DNA of 64,000 nucleotides from Gordonia soli NBRC 108243. Its GTDB lineage: Bacteria > Actinomycetota > Actinomycetes > Mycobacteriales > Mycobacteriaceae. Shown in pieces: positions 18,549 through 28,226 of the stretch; positions within the stretch are counted from its first letter, which is position 1, and each line of letters begins with the position of its first letter. A program made the translations under genes and the position numbers. Below the pieces are notes generated by a model. That model did no database searches and was not told where the DNA came from. It saw only the letters and a program-made list of their open reading frames with translations. The DNA lies in contig NZ_BANX01000034.1 of assembly GCF_000334455.1 (NCBI RefSeq), positions 62,001 to 126,000 on the forward strand, given 5' to 3'.

Positions 18549-19772
18549 ATGAGTTACCAACCGGGAAGCTCCGGCTACGGCCAGCAGCCGGACGCGACGC
18601 AGCAGGGTCAAGGCCAGTACGCCGGTTACCCGCAGGCAGGCGGCCACGACACCGGCCAGCAGAACTACGGTCAGTACGGCCAGCAGGGCTACGACCAGCA
18701 GAACTACGGTCAGGCTGCCGCTGGGCAGGCGGGCTACGGTCAGCAGGCCGGCTACGGTCAGCAGGGCTATGACCAGCAGCAGGCCTACGGTCAGTACGGT
18801 CAGCAGGCAGGTTATGGCCAGCAGGGCTATGACCAGCAGCAGGCCTACGGTCAGTATGGCCAGCAGGGCTATGCGCAGCCCGGATACGGGCAGCAGGCCT
18901 ATGGCTACTCGCAGCCGACCGGCGGTCAGGGACTCCCGGCGAACATCGGGCAGATCCTCGCGATCGCGACCGCGGCAGCCGCTCTCCTCAATGTCCTGCT
19001 CGGTTTCTGGAGCTACGGTTCCTACCTCGAAGCCGGTCTGATCATCGCCATCCTGTCGCTGCTGACCCTGGTGAGCACCGTGCCGCAGAAGGCGGTCGTC
19101 CCCGTCGTCACAGCTATTGCCGCCGCGAATGCGGTCAGTCTGGTCTACCGGCTCATCAGAAGCTCGACCAACGAATACCTGGTGGAGACGACCGGGGCCG
19201 TCGACTACATCCAGCTCGTGCTGGGTCTGATCATCGCCGGTCTCGCCATCTTCTGGCTGCTCGTCGTCCTCGAGAAGGTCGGCGTCGCGGCGAGCGGCAC
19301 GCCCGCTGCGGTCACCGCCACCACCGGCGAGCAGGCCGCCGCCACGCAGGCACCGGCCGTCGACTACGGCACCGCCCAGGCGGGCGGCCAGGCCTCGGCA
19401 TACGGCGACGCCCAGGCGGCCGGCTACGGCAGCTCTCAGGCCGCCTACGGTGGCGACGCACAGGCTTCGGCCTACGGCAGCGCGCCGGCGACCACCGCCT
19501 TCGGCGGGCAGCAGGAGCAGGCGTCGGCGTACGGCTCGGCGCAGCCGACCTATGACCCGTCGGCGTACGCGCAGTCGCCGCAGCAGTCCCAGCCGTCGGC
19601 GTACTCGCCGTCGTCGGGCGCCGGTGACTCGTCGGGTGCCTCGCTCTCGTCGGGTTCTATCCCGGGCGCTCAGGCCGGTGAGGTCGCCGGTGCGTCGGAG
19701 TCGGGTGCGTCGGCATCGGACAACGCCACGACGATCTTCCCCAAGCGGGATCAGACGCCGGGCGCGCACTGA
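18549..19772 (+). CDS. 34-kDa antigenic protein homologue with YGQ repeats and four-helix membrane domain (DUF5336-like)
   Basis: A 407-residue protein like M. tuberculosis Rv0954. Residues 1-130 are almost entirely Tyr, Gly and Gln ([19 protein letters not shown] repeats). About residues 135-255 hold four hydrophobic segments: [21 protein letters not shown], then [33 protein letters not shown] and [20 protein letters not shown]. The remainder is an Ala/Ser/Tyr/Gln-rich tail. I start at ATG 18549, 6 nt after AGGAG; ATG 18543 is too close to that site. The gene precedes perM-like, purN and purH as in M. tuberculosis. The function is not established. Confidence 0.88.
   Translation: MSYQPGSSGYGQQPDATQQGQGQYAGYPQAGGHDTGQQNYGQYGQQGYDQQNYGQAAAGQAGYGQQAGYGQQGYDQQQAYGQYGQQAGYGQQGYDQQQAYGQYGQQGYAQPGYGQQAYGYSQPTGGQGLPANIGQILAIATAAAALLNVLLGFWSYGSYLEAGLIIAILSLLTLVSTVPQKAVVPVVTAIAAANAVSLVYRLIRSSTNEYLVETTGAVDYIQLVLGLIIAGLAIFWLLVVLEKVGVAASGTPAAVTATTGEQAAATQAPAVDYGTAQAGGQASAYGDAQAAGYGSSQAAYGGDAQASAYGSAPATTAFGGQQEQASAYGSAQPTYDPSAYAQSPQQSQPSAYSPSSGAGDSSGASLSSGSIPGAQAGEVAGASESGASASDNATTIFPKRDQTPGAH
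18757..18876 (+). repeat. 60-bp tandem duplication inside the YGQ-repeat gene
   Basis: Two adjacent 60-bp units (18757-18816 and 18817-18876) are nearly identical over most of their length. They encode two copies of a Gly-Tyr-Gln/Asp repeat block. Slippage or recombination here would change the low-complexity domain length in frame. Confidence 0.75.
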
Positions 19773-19804
19773 CCGACCTCCCCATCGGGAGCACGAACGA
19801 TGGC

Positions 19805-19842
19805 ACTCCGCCCCGCCGAACGCGACGTCGGCGGGGCGGAGT
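19805..19842 (+). terminator. strong GC hairpin after the 34-kDa-antigen-like gene
   Basis: A perfect 15-bp stem (left arm ACTCCGCCCCGCCGA at 19805-19819) with an 8-nt loop begins 33 bp after the stop codon. No U tract follows, only TGTGT. It most likely ends the upstream transcript. The rest of the 258-bp gap to the perM-like gene shows no further feature. Confidence 0.75.
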
Positions 19843-20030
19843 TGTGTCCGGGGTCTTCGATGCCGTCCGCGACCCTTCTGCGACCGCGGCCTGCCCGGCC
19901 TCGTCGAGAGGAGCCCGGTCGGTGATCTGTGCACCACAGCAGCATCGACGTGAGACGTGAGTTGCTTTCTCCTGCCGTGTGCGGCGCGTCGTCCTGGTGA
20001 GGGCGATGATGCGTGCCACTCTCGGTAACG

Positions 20031-21767
20031 ATGCCCACACCCAGTGCTGCCGACCTCGCCGCGCGTCTCCGACAGGTGCGCCGGGTCGCTCGCGCGCGCG
20101 ACGACCGGCCCGAGGGGTCGGCACGGGAACTCGTCGTGGTCGCCTTCGCGGTGCCGGCACTGACCCTGGCCGTGTCCGTGGTGGTGGTCCTCGCGGTGCT
20201 GCTGCTGGCCGGCGGTGGGTTGTCCGGTGTGGCCGGCGCGACCGGCGCCCTCTGGTTGGCGATCCATCAGGTTCCCGTCTCCATCAGCGGTGTAACCATC
20301 GGTGCGCTGCCGTTGCTGCCGACGCTGACGCTCGTGGTCGCGACGGCGCGATCGGTGTGGTCGGCCTACGGCGGGGATCGCACCGCTTCCGAGGCGCTCG
20401 CGGTGGTCCTGGCGGCCGTCGGCGGACCATTGCTGGTGACTGCCATCTCGCTCGCAGTGGTGATGGACGGTGGTTCCGTCTTGCCCGTCCAGACGCCGAA
20501 TGCGCTGGTGGCCTTCGCCTACACCCTCGGTCTGCACGGCGCTGCCGCGGTCGGGGCGGTGCTGTGGCGCGAGCGCCACCAGCTGGTGCGACGATTCGAC
20601 ATCTCGCCGGCCGACCGTAGGGGACTCCGTCTCGGCGTGATCGCCGCAGTCGGGCTCTTCGCCGCCGGCGCGGTCGTCGTGCTGATCCGACTCCTGCAGG
20701 GCTGGCGTCAGGTCGGGGAGCTGATCGCCACCGGTAACGACTTCGACGGCTACCTCGGCCTGACGGTGTTGTCGGTGCTGTACTTACCCAATCTCGTGGT
20801 GGGTGCGGCCGGAGTTCTCGTCGGTGCCGACGCCCACGTGGGTGCCTCGACTGTCGATCTGATGGCAGTTCGCGGCGGTGCGGTACCGCCGGTTCCGTCG
20901 CTCGCGGTGTTGCCCGGCGTGGACATCGGAGTGCTCGGCGCGTTGGGTTTCGTGGTCCCGATCGCCGTGGCCGGGCTGGTCGCGTGGCGGTCCCGTGACG
21001 TGGACCCGATCGCCCAGGTGCGCACGGTCGGAGTGGCCGCTGCCGTCGCCGCGTCGATCGTCGTGATCACCTCGCTGATGGCGGGCGGACAGGTGGGCGA
21101 GCTGGGCGATGCTGGCGTGAACATCGCCGCCGTCGGCGTCTTCACCCTTGGTTGGATCGCGGTGGTCGGACTGGTCGTCGCCCTGGTGCACGCTTCGCTG
21201 CCCGGTACCCGCGCCCGCCGTCAGCAACTGGTCGACGAGACGGACTTCGACGACATCGTCGGGTCCGACGCCGTCTACGACGACGACTACCTGTCCGACG
21301 AGTACGAGTACGGCGGTGTCGACTACGACGATGCTGACTACGACGATGCCGATTACGGCAATTCCCAATACGAACACACCGACGTCGACGATGCCGACTA
21401 CGTCGGTGCCGATCACGACGATGCCGACTACGTCGGTGCCGATCACGACGACGACGACAGGTACGGCGACGCCGACGGCGCGTACGACGACGGTGTAGCC
21501 CGCGATGAGGGCCGGGTCGGTCACGGCCACGACGACGCCGGGTCATCCGCGTACGACGACCGCTCCGCACCGATTACGGGGACGGATCGGGACGACCGTC
21601 CACAGATGGCGGGACCCCGCCGGAACGGACGATCCGGGGGCGAGACCCGTGGACGGGCCCGTCGGATGGTCACCCCGGACGACGATCTCGACGGCGATTT
21701 CGCCACCGACTTCGACGACGTGGTCGCCGACCGCATGCGTCGACTCCGCACGACCGGCGGCAACTGA
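20031..21767 (+). CDS. PerM-like integral membrane protein (DUF6350) with Asp/Tyr-rich C-terminal tail
   Basis: A 578-residue polytopic protein in the position of M. tuberculosis Rv0955 (PerM), which supports cell division and persistence through FtsB. The first 400 residues hold many hydrophobic segments (for example LTLAVSVVVVLAVLLLAGG and IAAVGLFAAGAVVVLIRLL). The C-terminal 160 residues are cytosol-like and extremely acidic, with repeated DDADYVGADH units and later DDLDGDFATDFDDVVADRMRRL. ATG 20031 fits the family (MPTPSAADLAARLRQ); a GTG at 20013 is an alternative, and no clear Shine-Dalgarno decides. The role is inferred from synteny and topology. Confidence 0.85.
   Translation: MPTPSAADLAARLRQVRRVARARDDRPEGSARELVVVAFAVPALTLAVSVVVVLAVLLLAGGGLSGVAGATGALWLAIHQVPVSISGVTIGALPLLPTLTLVVATARSVWSAYGGDRTASEALAVVLAAVGGPLLVTAISLAVVMDGGSVLPVQTPNALVAFAYTLGLHGAAAVGAVLWRERHQLVRRFDISPADRRGLRLGVIAAVGLFAAGAVVVLIRLLQGWRQVGELIATGNDFDGYLGLTVLSVLYLPNLVVGAAGVLVGADAHVGASTVDLMAVRGGAVPPVPSLAVLPGVDIGVLGALGFVVPIAVAGLVAWRSRDVDPIAQVRTVGVAAAVAASIVVITSLMAGGQVGELGDAGVNIAAVGVFTLGWIAVVGLVVALVHASLPGTRARRQQLVDETDFDDIVGSDAVYDDDYLSDEYEYGGVDYDDADYDDADYGNSQYEHTDVDDADYVGADHDDADYVGADHDDDDRYGDADGAYDDGVARDEGRVGHGHDDAGSSAYDDRSAPITGTDRDDRPQMAGPRRNGRSGGETRGRARRMVTPDDDLDGDFATDFDDVVADRMRRLRTTGGN
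21387..21446 (+). repeat. 30-bp perfect tandem repeat in the perM-like gene
   Basis: Two identical 30-bp units (21387-21416, 21417-21446) encode DDADYVGADH twice. Degenerate related units (DYDDADYDDADYG) lie upstream from about 21320. Expansion or loss keeps the frame. Confidence 0.85.
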
Positions 21768-21839
21768 CCTGTCACCGGACGCGTGCATCGGGCGGCCCGA
21801 CCACGGGAGCCGGGTGCGGGGTGGCCGCGAGGCGACCAC

Positions 21840-21852
21840 TACTCTTGGCGTG
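21840..21852 (+). promoter_or_regulatory. -10 element positioned for leaderless purN
   Basis: TACTCT (21840-21845) ends 6 nt before the GTG start at 21852, and no ribosome site is visible. This is the spacing expected when transcription starts on the first base of the start codon. Confidence 0.5.
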
Positions 21853-22490
21853 TGCACGCAGCCCCGCCGAACTCGACCGTCGCGGGTGCCCGCGTACCCG
21901 TCGCGGTCCTGGCGTCGGGCACCGGATCACTGCTGGAATCGCTGGTCGCCTACGCGGATCGCACCGACGCCCCGTTCACGATCGTCGCGATCGCGGTCGA
22001 TCGGGAGTGTCGGGCCGCGGAGCTCGCACGTGAGCGCGAGGTGCCGGTGGTCGAACGGCGGCTGGGTGACCATCCGGATCGGGCGGCGTGGGACGCCGCG
22101 CTGACGGACGGCGTCGCCGAACACGATCCGCAGTGGATCGTCACCGCCGGATTCATGAAGATCCTCGGTCCCGCCTTCCTCGGACGCTTCGGAGGACGCA
22201 TCGTGAACTCGCATCCCGCACTGCTGCCGTCCTTCCCGGGCGCGCACGGCGTGGCCGATGCGCTCGCCCACGGGGTGAAGGTGACCGGTGCGACCGTCCA
22301 CCTCGTCGACGACGGGGTGGACACCGGACCGATCCTGGCGCAGGTCCCGGTGACGGTGGAAGCGGGGGACACCGAGGCCACGCTGCATGAACGGATCAAA
22401 GCGGTGGAGCGCATCGCGCTCGCCGAGGTGGTGGCCGCACTGGTCACCCGAGGTGTAGTGATCGACGGACGAAAGGCCCACATCCCGTGA
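21852..22490 (+). CDS. purN: phosphoribosylglycinamide formyltransferase (PurN)
   Basis: A 212-residue enzyme of purine synthesis that transfers formyl from 10-formyl-THF to GAR. It begins [16 protein letters not shown]. The active-site block is [17 protein letters not shown], with catalytic Asn near 118 and His near 120, followed by [10 protein letters not shown] with the catalytic Asp near 157. GTG 21852 is preferred: an upstream ATG at 21783 adds 23 residues unlike the family, and a -10 hexamer sits at leaderless spacing. The stop overlaps the purH start, so translation is coupled. Confidence 0.95.
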   Translation: MHAAPPNSTVAGARVPVAVLASGTGSLLESLVAYADRTDAPFTIVAIAVDRECRAAELAREREVPVVERRLGDHPDRAAWDAALTDGVAEHDPQWIVTAGFMKILGPAFLGRFGGRIVNSHPALLPSFPGAHGVADALAHGVKVTGATVHLVDDGVDTGPILAQVPVTVEAGDTEATLHERIKAVERIALAEVVAALVTRGVVIDGRKAHIP

Positions 22491-24064
22491 ACGCACACAG
22501 CCCCTCCGACGACCGTTCGCCCATCCGGCGGGCGTTGGTCAGCGTCTACGACAAGACCGGGCTGGCGAATCTCGCAACCGCCCTGCACGCAGCCGGCATC
22601 GAGATCGTGTCCACCGGGTCCACCGCCAAGACCATCGCCGATGCCGGTTCGCCGGTCGTCGAGGTGTCCTCGCTGACCGGGTTCCCCGAATGCCTGGACG
22701 GTCGCGTGAAGACCCTGCACCCGCGTGTGCATGCCGGCATCCTCGCCGACCGCCGCAAACAGGGGCATGTCGATCAGCTCGCCGAACTCGGCATCGACGC
22801 CTTCGACCTTGTGATCGTGAACCTGTACCCGTTCACCGAGACGGTCGCGTCCGGCGCGTCGCCGGACGAGTGCGTCGAACAGATCGACATCGGTGGACCG
22901 TCGATGGTGCGTGGCGCAGCCAAGAACCATCCCAGTGTCGCGGTCGTCGTCGATCCCTCCGACTACGCCGAGGTCATCGAGGCGGTCGGTGCGGGCGGTT
23001 ACACGCTGACCGAACGTCGCCGATTGGCCGCCAAGGCATTCCGGCACACCGCGGACTACGACGTCGCCGTCGCGTCCTGGATGTCGAATGTGGTCGCCCC
23101 GTCGCCCGACTCGGAGATCTTCCCGGATTGGCTCGGTACCACGTGGAACCGTGATTCCGTGCTGCGCTACGGGGAGAACCCGCACCAGGCCGCTGCCCTC
23201 TACGTCAGCTCCGCCTCGTCGGCCGGGCTGGCCTCTGCCGAGCAGTTGCACGGCAAGGAGATGAGCTTCAACAACTACACCGATGCCGATGCCGCCTGGC
23301 GTAGCGCGCACGACTTCGACGCCCCTGCGGTGGCGATCATCAAGCACGCCAACCCGTGCGGCATCGCCATCGGCACCGACATCGCCGAAGCCCACCGCAA
23401 GGCGCATGCCTGCGATCCGGTCAGCGCCTACGGCGGTGTGATCGCCGCGAACCGCGAGATCACCGTGGAGATGGCCGAGCAGGTCGCCGAGATCTTCACC
23501 GAGGTCATCATCGCGCCCGGGTTCGCCGACGGCGCACTCTCCGTCCTGACCCGCAAGAAGAACATCCGCGTGCTCACCGCGACCCCGCCCCAACGGGTGG
23601 GTGTGGAGACCAAGCCGATCTCCGGCGGCATCCTCCTTCAGCAGCGGGACGTCCTCGACGCCGGCGGTGACAATCCGGCCAACTGGACCCTGGCCGCCGG
23701 TGCGCCCGCCGAGCCGGCGACGCTGGCCGACCTCCAGTTCGCCTGGCGTGCTTGCCGTTCGGTCAAGTCGAACGCGATCCTCCTCGCCCACGACGGCGCC
23801 TCGGTCGGTGTCGGCATGGGGCAGGTCAACCGGGTCGATTCGGCGCATCTCGCCGTCCAGCGTGCGGGTGATCGTGCCGCGGGCAGTGTCGGGGCATCGG
23901 ATGCCTTCTTCCCCTTCCCCGACGGTCTGCAGGTCCTGATCGCCGCGGGCGTCACCGCAGTGGCGCAACCCGGCGGATCGATCCGCGACAACGAGGTCAT
24001 CGAGGTGGCCGCCGAAGCCGGTGTCACGCTATACCTCACGGGAGCACGGCATTTCGCGCACTGA
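22487..24064 (+). CDS. purH: bifunctional AICAR formyltransferase/IMP cyclohydrolase (PurH)
   Basis: A 525-residue enzyme for the last two steps of IMP synthesis. The N-terminal IMP cyclohydrolase domain begins [13 protein letters not shown] and contains STGSTAKTI and [15 protein letters not shown]. The C-terminal AICAR transformylase has KHANPCG (Lys/His near 286), DPVSAYGG and the terminal [14 protein letters not shown]. The GTG start at 22487 overlaps the purN stop by 4 bp. Length and domain order are normal for the family. Confidence 0.97.
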   Translation: MNAHSPSDDRSPIRRALVSVYDKTGLANLATALHAAGIEIVSTGSTAKTIADAGSPVVEVSSLTGFPECLDGRVKTLHPRVHAGILADRRKQGHVDQLAELGIDAFDLVIVNLYPFTETVASGASPDECVEQIDIGGPSMVRGAAKNHPSVAVVVDPSDYAEVIEAVGAGGYTLTERRRLAAKAFRHTADYDVAVASWMSNVVAPSPDSEIFPDWLGTTWNRDSVLRYGENPHQAAALYVSSASSAGLASAEQLHGKEMSFNNYTDADAAWRSAHDFDAPAVAIIKHANPCGIAIGTDIAEAHRKAHACDPVSAYGGVIAANREITVEMAEQVAEIFTEVIIAPGFADGALSVLTRKKNIRVLTATPPQRVGVETKPISGGILLQQRDVLDAGGDNPANWTLAAGAPAEPATLADLQFAWRACRSVKSNAILLAHDGASVGVGMGQVNRVDSAHLAVQRAGDRAAGSVGASDAFFPFPDGLQVLIAAGVTAVAQPGGSIRDNEVIEVAAEAGVTLYLTGARHFAH

Positions 24065-24079
24065 CCCCATCCGACTCCG

Positions 24080-24823
24080 GTGAGCGTCGCCGACCTCGTC
24101 CTGTTGGTCGTCGCCGGCTTCGGTGCCGGTCTGGTCGGCTACATCACCGGGATGGCGTCGCTGATCAGCTATCCGGCTCTCTTGGCGGTGGGACTGGGGC
24201 CGATTGCCGCGAATGTCACCAACACCATCGCCCTGGTGCCGGTGGGCGCGGGCAGCTTCGCGCAATCCGGACGGGTACTCCTCGACGGCGACCGCCGGCC
24301 GTTCTACAGCGGGATCGTCGCCGCTGCGATCGGCGGGACGATCGGTGCGGTGCTGCTGCTGGTCACCCCTGACGAGGCCTTTTCATCGGTGGTGCCGTGG
24401 CTGGTGGCGGTGGCGGCGGTGGCCCTGCTCGCCCAACCGTGGCTGCAGCGGCTGGCGACCAGTCATGGTGAACGCCCGTGGATCTGGTTCGTCGGCACTC
24501 TTGTCATCGCCGTCTACGGCGGCTACTTCGGCGCCGGCGCCGGGATCTTCTTCCTGGCGTTGGCGATGGTGGTCTCGACCCAGCCGCTGTGGCGGGCGGC
24601 ACTGCAGAAGTCGGCGTTCCTCGGTGTCGCGAACCTGATCGCCGCTGTGGTGTTCATCGCGACCGGTCCGGTCGAGTGGTCGGCCGCGATCGCGATGGGG
24701 ATCGGGTGCCTGGCGGGCGGCTGGTGTGGACCACCGGTCGTCAGACGACTGCCCGCCGAGCCGCTGCGGATCGCAGTCGGCATCGGCGGGCTCGGCCTGG
24801 CCATCTGGCTGGCCACCCGCTGA
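24080..24823 (+). CDS. TSUP-family (TauE/SafE) anion permease
   Basis: A 247-residue membrane protein with about eight hydrophobic segments and the TSUP N-terminal pattern VAGFGAGLVGYITGMASLISYPALLAVGL, plus the repeated central GGYFGAGAGIFFLALAMV. Family members export sulfite or sulfoacetate after sulfonate breakdown, or import related anions. It starts 16 bp after purH, so it may be read through from pur. It sits at the edge of the organosulfur-type block, where a sulfite exporter would make sense. Confidence 0.85.
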   Translation: MSVADLVLLVVAGFGAGLVGYITGMASLISYPALLAVGLGPIAANVTNTIALVPVGAGSFAQSGRVLLDGDRRPFYSGIVAAAIGGTIGAVLLLVTPDEAFSSVVPWLVAVAAVALLAQPWLQRLATSHGERPWIWFVGTLVIAVYGGYFGAGAGIFFLALAMVVSTQPLWRAALQKSAFLGVANLIAAVVFIATGPVEWSAAIAMGIGCLAGGWCGPPVVRRLPAEPLRIAVGIGGLGLAIWLATR

Positions 24824-24885
24824 CTAACGAACCGGTCGCTCCGCTGACGGTGGCGAAGCCGGTGACACGAGCGGAACCGGTGAGC

Positions 24886-24925
24886 CATGCGTTCCCGCCC
24901 GGATTCGCCCGAGTGGGAACGCATG
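24886..24925. terminator. bidirectional hairpin between convergent genes
   Basis: An 11-bp perfect inverted repeat (CATGCGTTCCC / GGGAACGCATG) with an 18-nt loop lies between the TSUP gene (+) and the binding-protein gene (-). Confidence 0.6.
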
Positions 24926-24943
24926 TCGAGATCTGATCGGACG

Positions 24944-26035
24944 TCAGGCGCCGGCCTTGGTGCCACCTCTGCCGTTCTCGTCGGCGTCGGGGGCGTAGGT
25001 GCCATTCGAGTAGGGGTTGTACTCATTGGTGAACAGCGTGCTCGCGTCGACGCCTGGTTTCAGCTCGCCGAGTCGTTCGGCTTCGTCGATCCAGACCTGG
25101 AACTCCTTCTTGTCGATGACGCCGCCCGGTGTGGGGACGCCGGCACTCTTCCACTGCTTGACGAAGTTCGTGTTCTCGTTTCGTCCACGCTTGTCGATGA
25201 TCTGGACGAACTTGTCGACCACTTCTTCGCGTGTGTGCAACTGTGCCCAGCGGATCGCCCGCGCATAACCCTGCACAAAGTCCCGGACCGCGTCCTGGTT
25301 CTTCTCGATGAAGTCCCGCCGGAGCACCGTGGTGGAGATCGATAGGGCCCCGATCAGGTCGGTGTCGCGGAAGATCTCGTGCAAATTCCCCGACTTCAGT
25401 GCGACGTCCTTGAAGATGGTTCCCAGGTTTCCGACGTCGATCTGCTTGGAGCGCAGGGCCTGTTCGGTGTTGAGCGGCGGGACGACGGTGAGCTGAACCG
25501 ACTCGATCTCCTTGTCCGTCAGACCCTGACGATGCAGCCACTCATTGATCGCGAACTCGTGATAAGCGCCGAGCGTGTTGATGCCGACCTTCTTGCCGAT
25601 CAGATCGCGGGCGGTGACGATCCCGCTGCCCTCCAACGAGTAGTATCCGTTGAACGTCTTGCCGTCCGATCCGACATCCGAGACGACCGACTCGATGGGG
25701 GCTCCGGCCTGCTGGAGTTTGGCGACCGATCCGTTGAACGCACCACCGATCTCGATCTCACCCGTTGCCACCGACTGAATGTCCTGGGGACCACTGGTGG
25801 TGTCTCCAACCCATTTCAGCGACAATTTCTCGAAGTAGCCCAGCGCACTGGCCAGTTCGTACCAGCGAACCTGCGACGGTGTCCCCTGGTATCGGAGGAC
25901 CACCTTGCCGTCTTCGGTCACCGCGCTGCCCGACGAACACCCGGCGAGCACGACCGCGATAGCCGTGATCAACACGACCACGAATCCGACCAGCCTCGAT
26001 CGATGCCGACCCCTGGCCGGTGCGGTGTTGCTCAT
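24944..26035 (-). CDS. lipoprotein substrate-binding protein, sulfonate/nitrate/taurine ABC type
   Basis: A 363-residue binding protein. It has a positively charged N-terminus, a hydrophobic signal (LVGFVVVLITAIAVVLAG) and lipobox LAGC with the lipid-modified Cys near residue 33, so it is anchored outside the membrane. The body has NMT1/SsuA-like motifs (RYQGTPSQVRWYELASALGYF, DLIGKKVGINTLGAYHE, VPPLNTEQALRSKQIDVGN). It is clearly paralogous to the binding protein at 29163-30236. It has no permease or ATPase of its own on this strand, so it probably shares the ABC set at 30233-31976. It overlaps the dioxygenase gene upstream by 4 bp. Confidence 0.9.
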   Translation of the reverse strand: MSNTAPARGRHRSRLVGFVVVLITAIAVVLAGCSSGSAVTEDGKVVLRYQGTPSQVRWYELASALGYFEKLSLKWVGDTTSGPQDIQSVATGEIEIGGAFNGSVAKLQQAGAPIESVVSDVGSDGKTFNGYYSLEGSGIVTARDLIGKKVGINTLGAYHEFAINEWLHRQGLTDKEIESVQLTVVPPLNTEQALRSKQIDVGNLGTIFKDVALKSGNLHEIFRDTDLIGALSISTTVLRRDFIEKNQDAVRDFVQGYARAIRWAQLHTREEVVDKFVQIIDKRGRNENTNFVKQWKSAGVPTPGGVIDKKEFQVWIDEAERLGELKPGVDASTLFTNEYNPYSNGTYAPDADENGRGGTKAGA

Positions 26036-26973
26036 GACCCCGTGAACTGTTCGCCGGAGATCGATCGCGACACCGCGCCATCGACACCGACGGGTACATC
26101 GCCTTGGACCGTGGTCCGGTAGAGCGTTCGGTGGACGTCCAGGTGATTGATGTCGCTCGGCGCCAGGTGAGCGGTGGCGCGGTTGTCCCAGACCGCGACA
26201 CTGCCGTCACGCCAACGGAATCGGACGGTGTACGCGGGATTGGTGACCTCGTCGAAGAGCAGATCGAGCAGAGCGTCGCTCTGCTTGCGTGAGTACCCGA
26301 CGATGCGATGGGTGAAGCCCGGCGTGACGAACAGCAGCCGCTCACCCGTCACCGGGTGGACGCGGACGACGGGATGCTCGGTGATCAGCGGCGTTCGTTG
26401 CACCTTCTGCCCGTAGGAGCTGTCGGCAGCGAAGATCGGGTTCCGCCCTCCGAAGCGATGCTCGGCTCGCAGGCCGTCGACCAGCGTGCGCAGCGACTCC
26501 GGCAGACCCGCGTAGGCCGCGGCCAGGTTTGTCCAACTGGTGTCACCACCACGCGTGGGGGCGGTGTCGGCGCGCAGGATGGTCACTGCGGGCGGGTTCA
26601 GCAGGGCGGTCACATCGGTGTGCCACTCGTTGGTGTAACTCGCTGCCTTCACCCCGAACTTCCTTTCGTAGTCCCTATTGTCGACCTTCAGGATCTCCGG
26701 GAACTCCGTGGGCGCGTCATCGTCGTAGGGGTGCGACGCCGTCACAGGGCCGAAGGTCCGGGCGAAGGCGATGTGTTCGGCGTGGCCGATCTCCTGGTCA
26801 CGGAAGAACAGCACCTTGTGGCGGTGTAATGCATCGACGAGCGCGGCGGAATCGATGGCGGAGACCGGCTGGGTCAGGTCGACGCCCTGCACATGCGCGC
26901 CGATGTGCCCGGCGGCCTGCTGCAAGCGGAAGTTGGTGACCTGCTGGTCGGTCGGAGTCTCGATGGTGGTCAT
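26032..26973 (-). CDS. TauD/TfdA-family Fe(II)/2-oxoglutarate dioxygenase
   Basis: A 313-residue non-heme iron dioxygenase. The facial triad is visible: WHTDVT (His near 117, Asp near 119) and the distal His in TAHLAP near 271. The 2-oxoglutarate side contributes VRFRWRDGSVAVWDN. Such enzymes hydroxylate the carbon next to sulfonate or sulfate groups (taurine, alkyl sulfates), releasing sulfite or sulfate and an aldehyde; other members act on phenoxyacids. It lies between the paralogous dioxygenase (30 bp gap) and the binding protein (4-bp overlap) in one operon. The true substrate is unknown. Confidence 0.92.
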   Translation of the reverse strand: MTTIETPTDQQVTNFRLQQAAGHIGAHVQGVDLTQPVSAIDSAALVDALHRHKVLFFRDQEIGHAEHIAFARTFGPVTASHPYDDDAPTEFPEILKVDNRDYERKFGVKAASYTNEWHTDVTALLNPPAVTILRADTAPTRGGDTSWTNLAAAYAGLPESLRTLVDGLRAEHRFGGRNPIFAADSSYGQKVQRTPLITEHPVVRVHPVTGERLLFVTPGFTHRIVGYSRKQSDALLDLLFDEVTNPAYTVRFRWRDGSVAVWDNRATAHLAPSDINHLDVHRTLYRTTVQGDVPVGVDGAVSRSISGEQFTGS

Positions 26974-27003
26974 GGATGAGCCTCTCTTCTGCGGTGGGTG
27001 GGT

Positions 27004-27951
27004 TCAGCGACGGGCGAGGAAGGGGTCCCCGGAGATGGAGCGTGACTTCTGTCCGTCCACACCGACCGGGATGTCGCCCTCGACCGTGGTGCGGTGCAGC
27101 ACGCGGACGACGTCGAGATGATCGAGGTCGGCCGGAGCCTGGTGGATCGTGGCGCGGTTGTCCCAGACACCGATGCTGTCGGGCGTCCAGGCGATCCGCA
27201 CCGTGTAGGCGGGATTGGTGATCTCGGCGAACAGCAGGTCGAGGATCCGGTCGCTCTGGCCAGGGCTGAGACCGATGATCCGACTGGTGAAGCCGGGGTT
27301 CACGTAGATCAGCTTCTTGCCCGTCACCGGGTGGACCCGTACCACCGGATGCTCGCTGACGATGTTGGCGTCGGCGGTGAGCGACTGTGCCTCCGAGTTC
27401 GACGTCCATCGCGGTGTCCGTCCACCGAAACGGTTCTCGGCGTACAGCCCCTCCAGGAACTGTTGCAATGACGCGGGCAGGTTCTCGTAGGCCGCGGCCA
27501 GATCGGCCCAGGTGGTGTCGCCGCCGATCTCGGGTACGAGTTCGGCGCGCAGCGCGGTCACGGCCGGCGGGTTGATCAGTGCGGTGACGTCCTGGTGCCA
27601 GAAGTTGGCGTAGCTGTAGCGGCGGGCTCCTCCGCGCTTGGCGTAGGTGCGCGAGTCGACCTCGAGGATCTCGGGGTGTCCCGCGGGTGACTTGTCGGTG
27701 TAGCCCAGCGGATGAGCGTCGGTCACCGGACCGAAGACACGCGTGAACTCGACCTGCTGACCATGATCGATGGGTTGGTCGCGGAAGAAGAGCACCTTGT
27801 ACTCGAAGAGTGCATCCCGAAGCGCCTGTGCCGTGGCATCGTCGACTCCGTCGGCGATCTGGATCCCGGAGACCTCTGCGCCGATGTACCCGGCGATGGG
27901 GTCGATGATCAACTGGCTGGTCGTGGTCGAGCTGTCGATGACTGAGGTCAT
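27004..27951 (-). CDS. TauD/TfdA-family Fe(II)/2-oxoglutarate dioxygenase (paralogue)
   Basis: A 315-residue dioxygenase paralogous to the next gene in the operon. Both end with a shared pattern (DIPVGVDGQKSRSISG here). Metal ligands are WHQDVT (His near 118, Asp near 120) and TIHQAP near 268. I start at MTSVIDSS (27951), with AGGGAG about 10 nt upstream; the frame continues to 28128 but that part lies in the regulatory gap. First gene of a minus-strand operon that diverges from an IclR regulator. Two near-duplicate dioxygenases may split different chain lengths or esters. Confidence 0.92.
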   Translation of the reverse strand: MTSVIDSSTTTSQLIIDPIAGYIGAEVSGIQIADGVDDATAQALRDALFEYKVLFFRDQPIDHGQQVEFTRVFGPVTDAHPLGYTDKSPAGHPEILEVDSRTYAKRGGARRYSYANFWHQDVTALINPPAVTALRAELVPEIGGDTTWADLAAAYENLPASLQQFLEGLYAENRFGGRTPRWTSNSEAQSLTADANIVSEHPVVRVHPVTGKKLIYVNPGFTSRIIGLSPGQSDRILDLLFAEITNPAYTVRIAWTPDSIGVWDNRATIHQAPADLDHLDVVRVLHRTTVEGDIPVGVDGQKSRSISGDPFLARR

Positions 27952-28071
27952 GGTCTCTAACTCCCTGATCTGCTTGGGCGTCACCAGGATCAGACCGACT
28001 GCACCGAGTTGAATGCGGAGATGGTCGGGGTGACGTATTCGGGAGTTACCCGAGGCCCCGCGCGTGGGCAA

Positions 28072-28100
28072 GGCTGTACCCCACAATGTGGAATACAGCC
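28072..28100. promoter_or_regulatory. 29-bp palindromic operator between divergent dioxygenase and IclR genes
   Basis: The palindrome reads GGCTGTA-CC-CCACA-A-TGTGG-AA-TACAGCC, pairing 12 of 14 positions around the central A. It lies in the 275-bp gap between the dioxygenase operon (-) and the IclR gene (+), about 125 bp from each start. It is the best candidate site for the adjacent IclR-family protein, controlling both directions. Confidence 0.65.
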
Positions 28101-28226
28101 TGCTCCCGGGCCCGGAACCGGTGTCCATAAGTTCAACCTGCGTTCAATGGTCACGACTTCCGGCCGATTCCGAGACCATTGCCTAAGTCGGGTCGGTCGA
28201 TCCGACCGCGGTACGAGGAGTCCGGT

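Noticed and set aside
16158-20579. 1473-codon open frame on the minus strand
   Set aside because: It runs opposite to the lyase, synthetase and antigen-like genes, which have clear motifs. Long antisense frames are expected in high-GC DNA.
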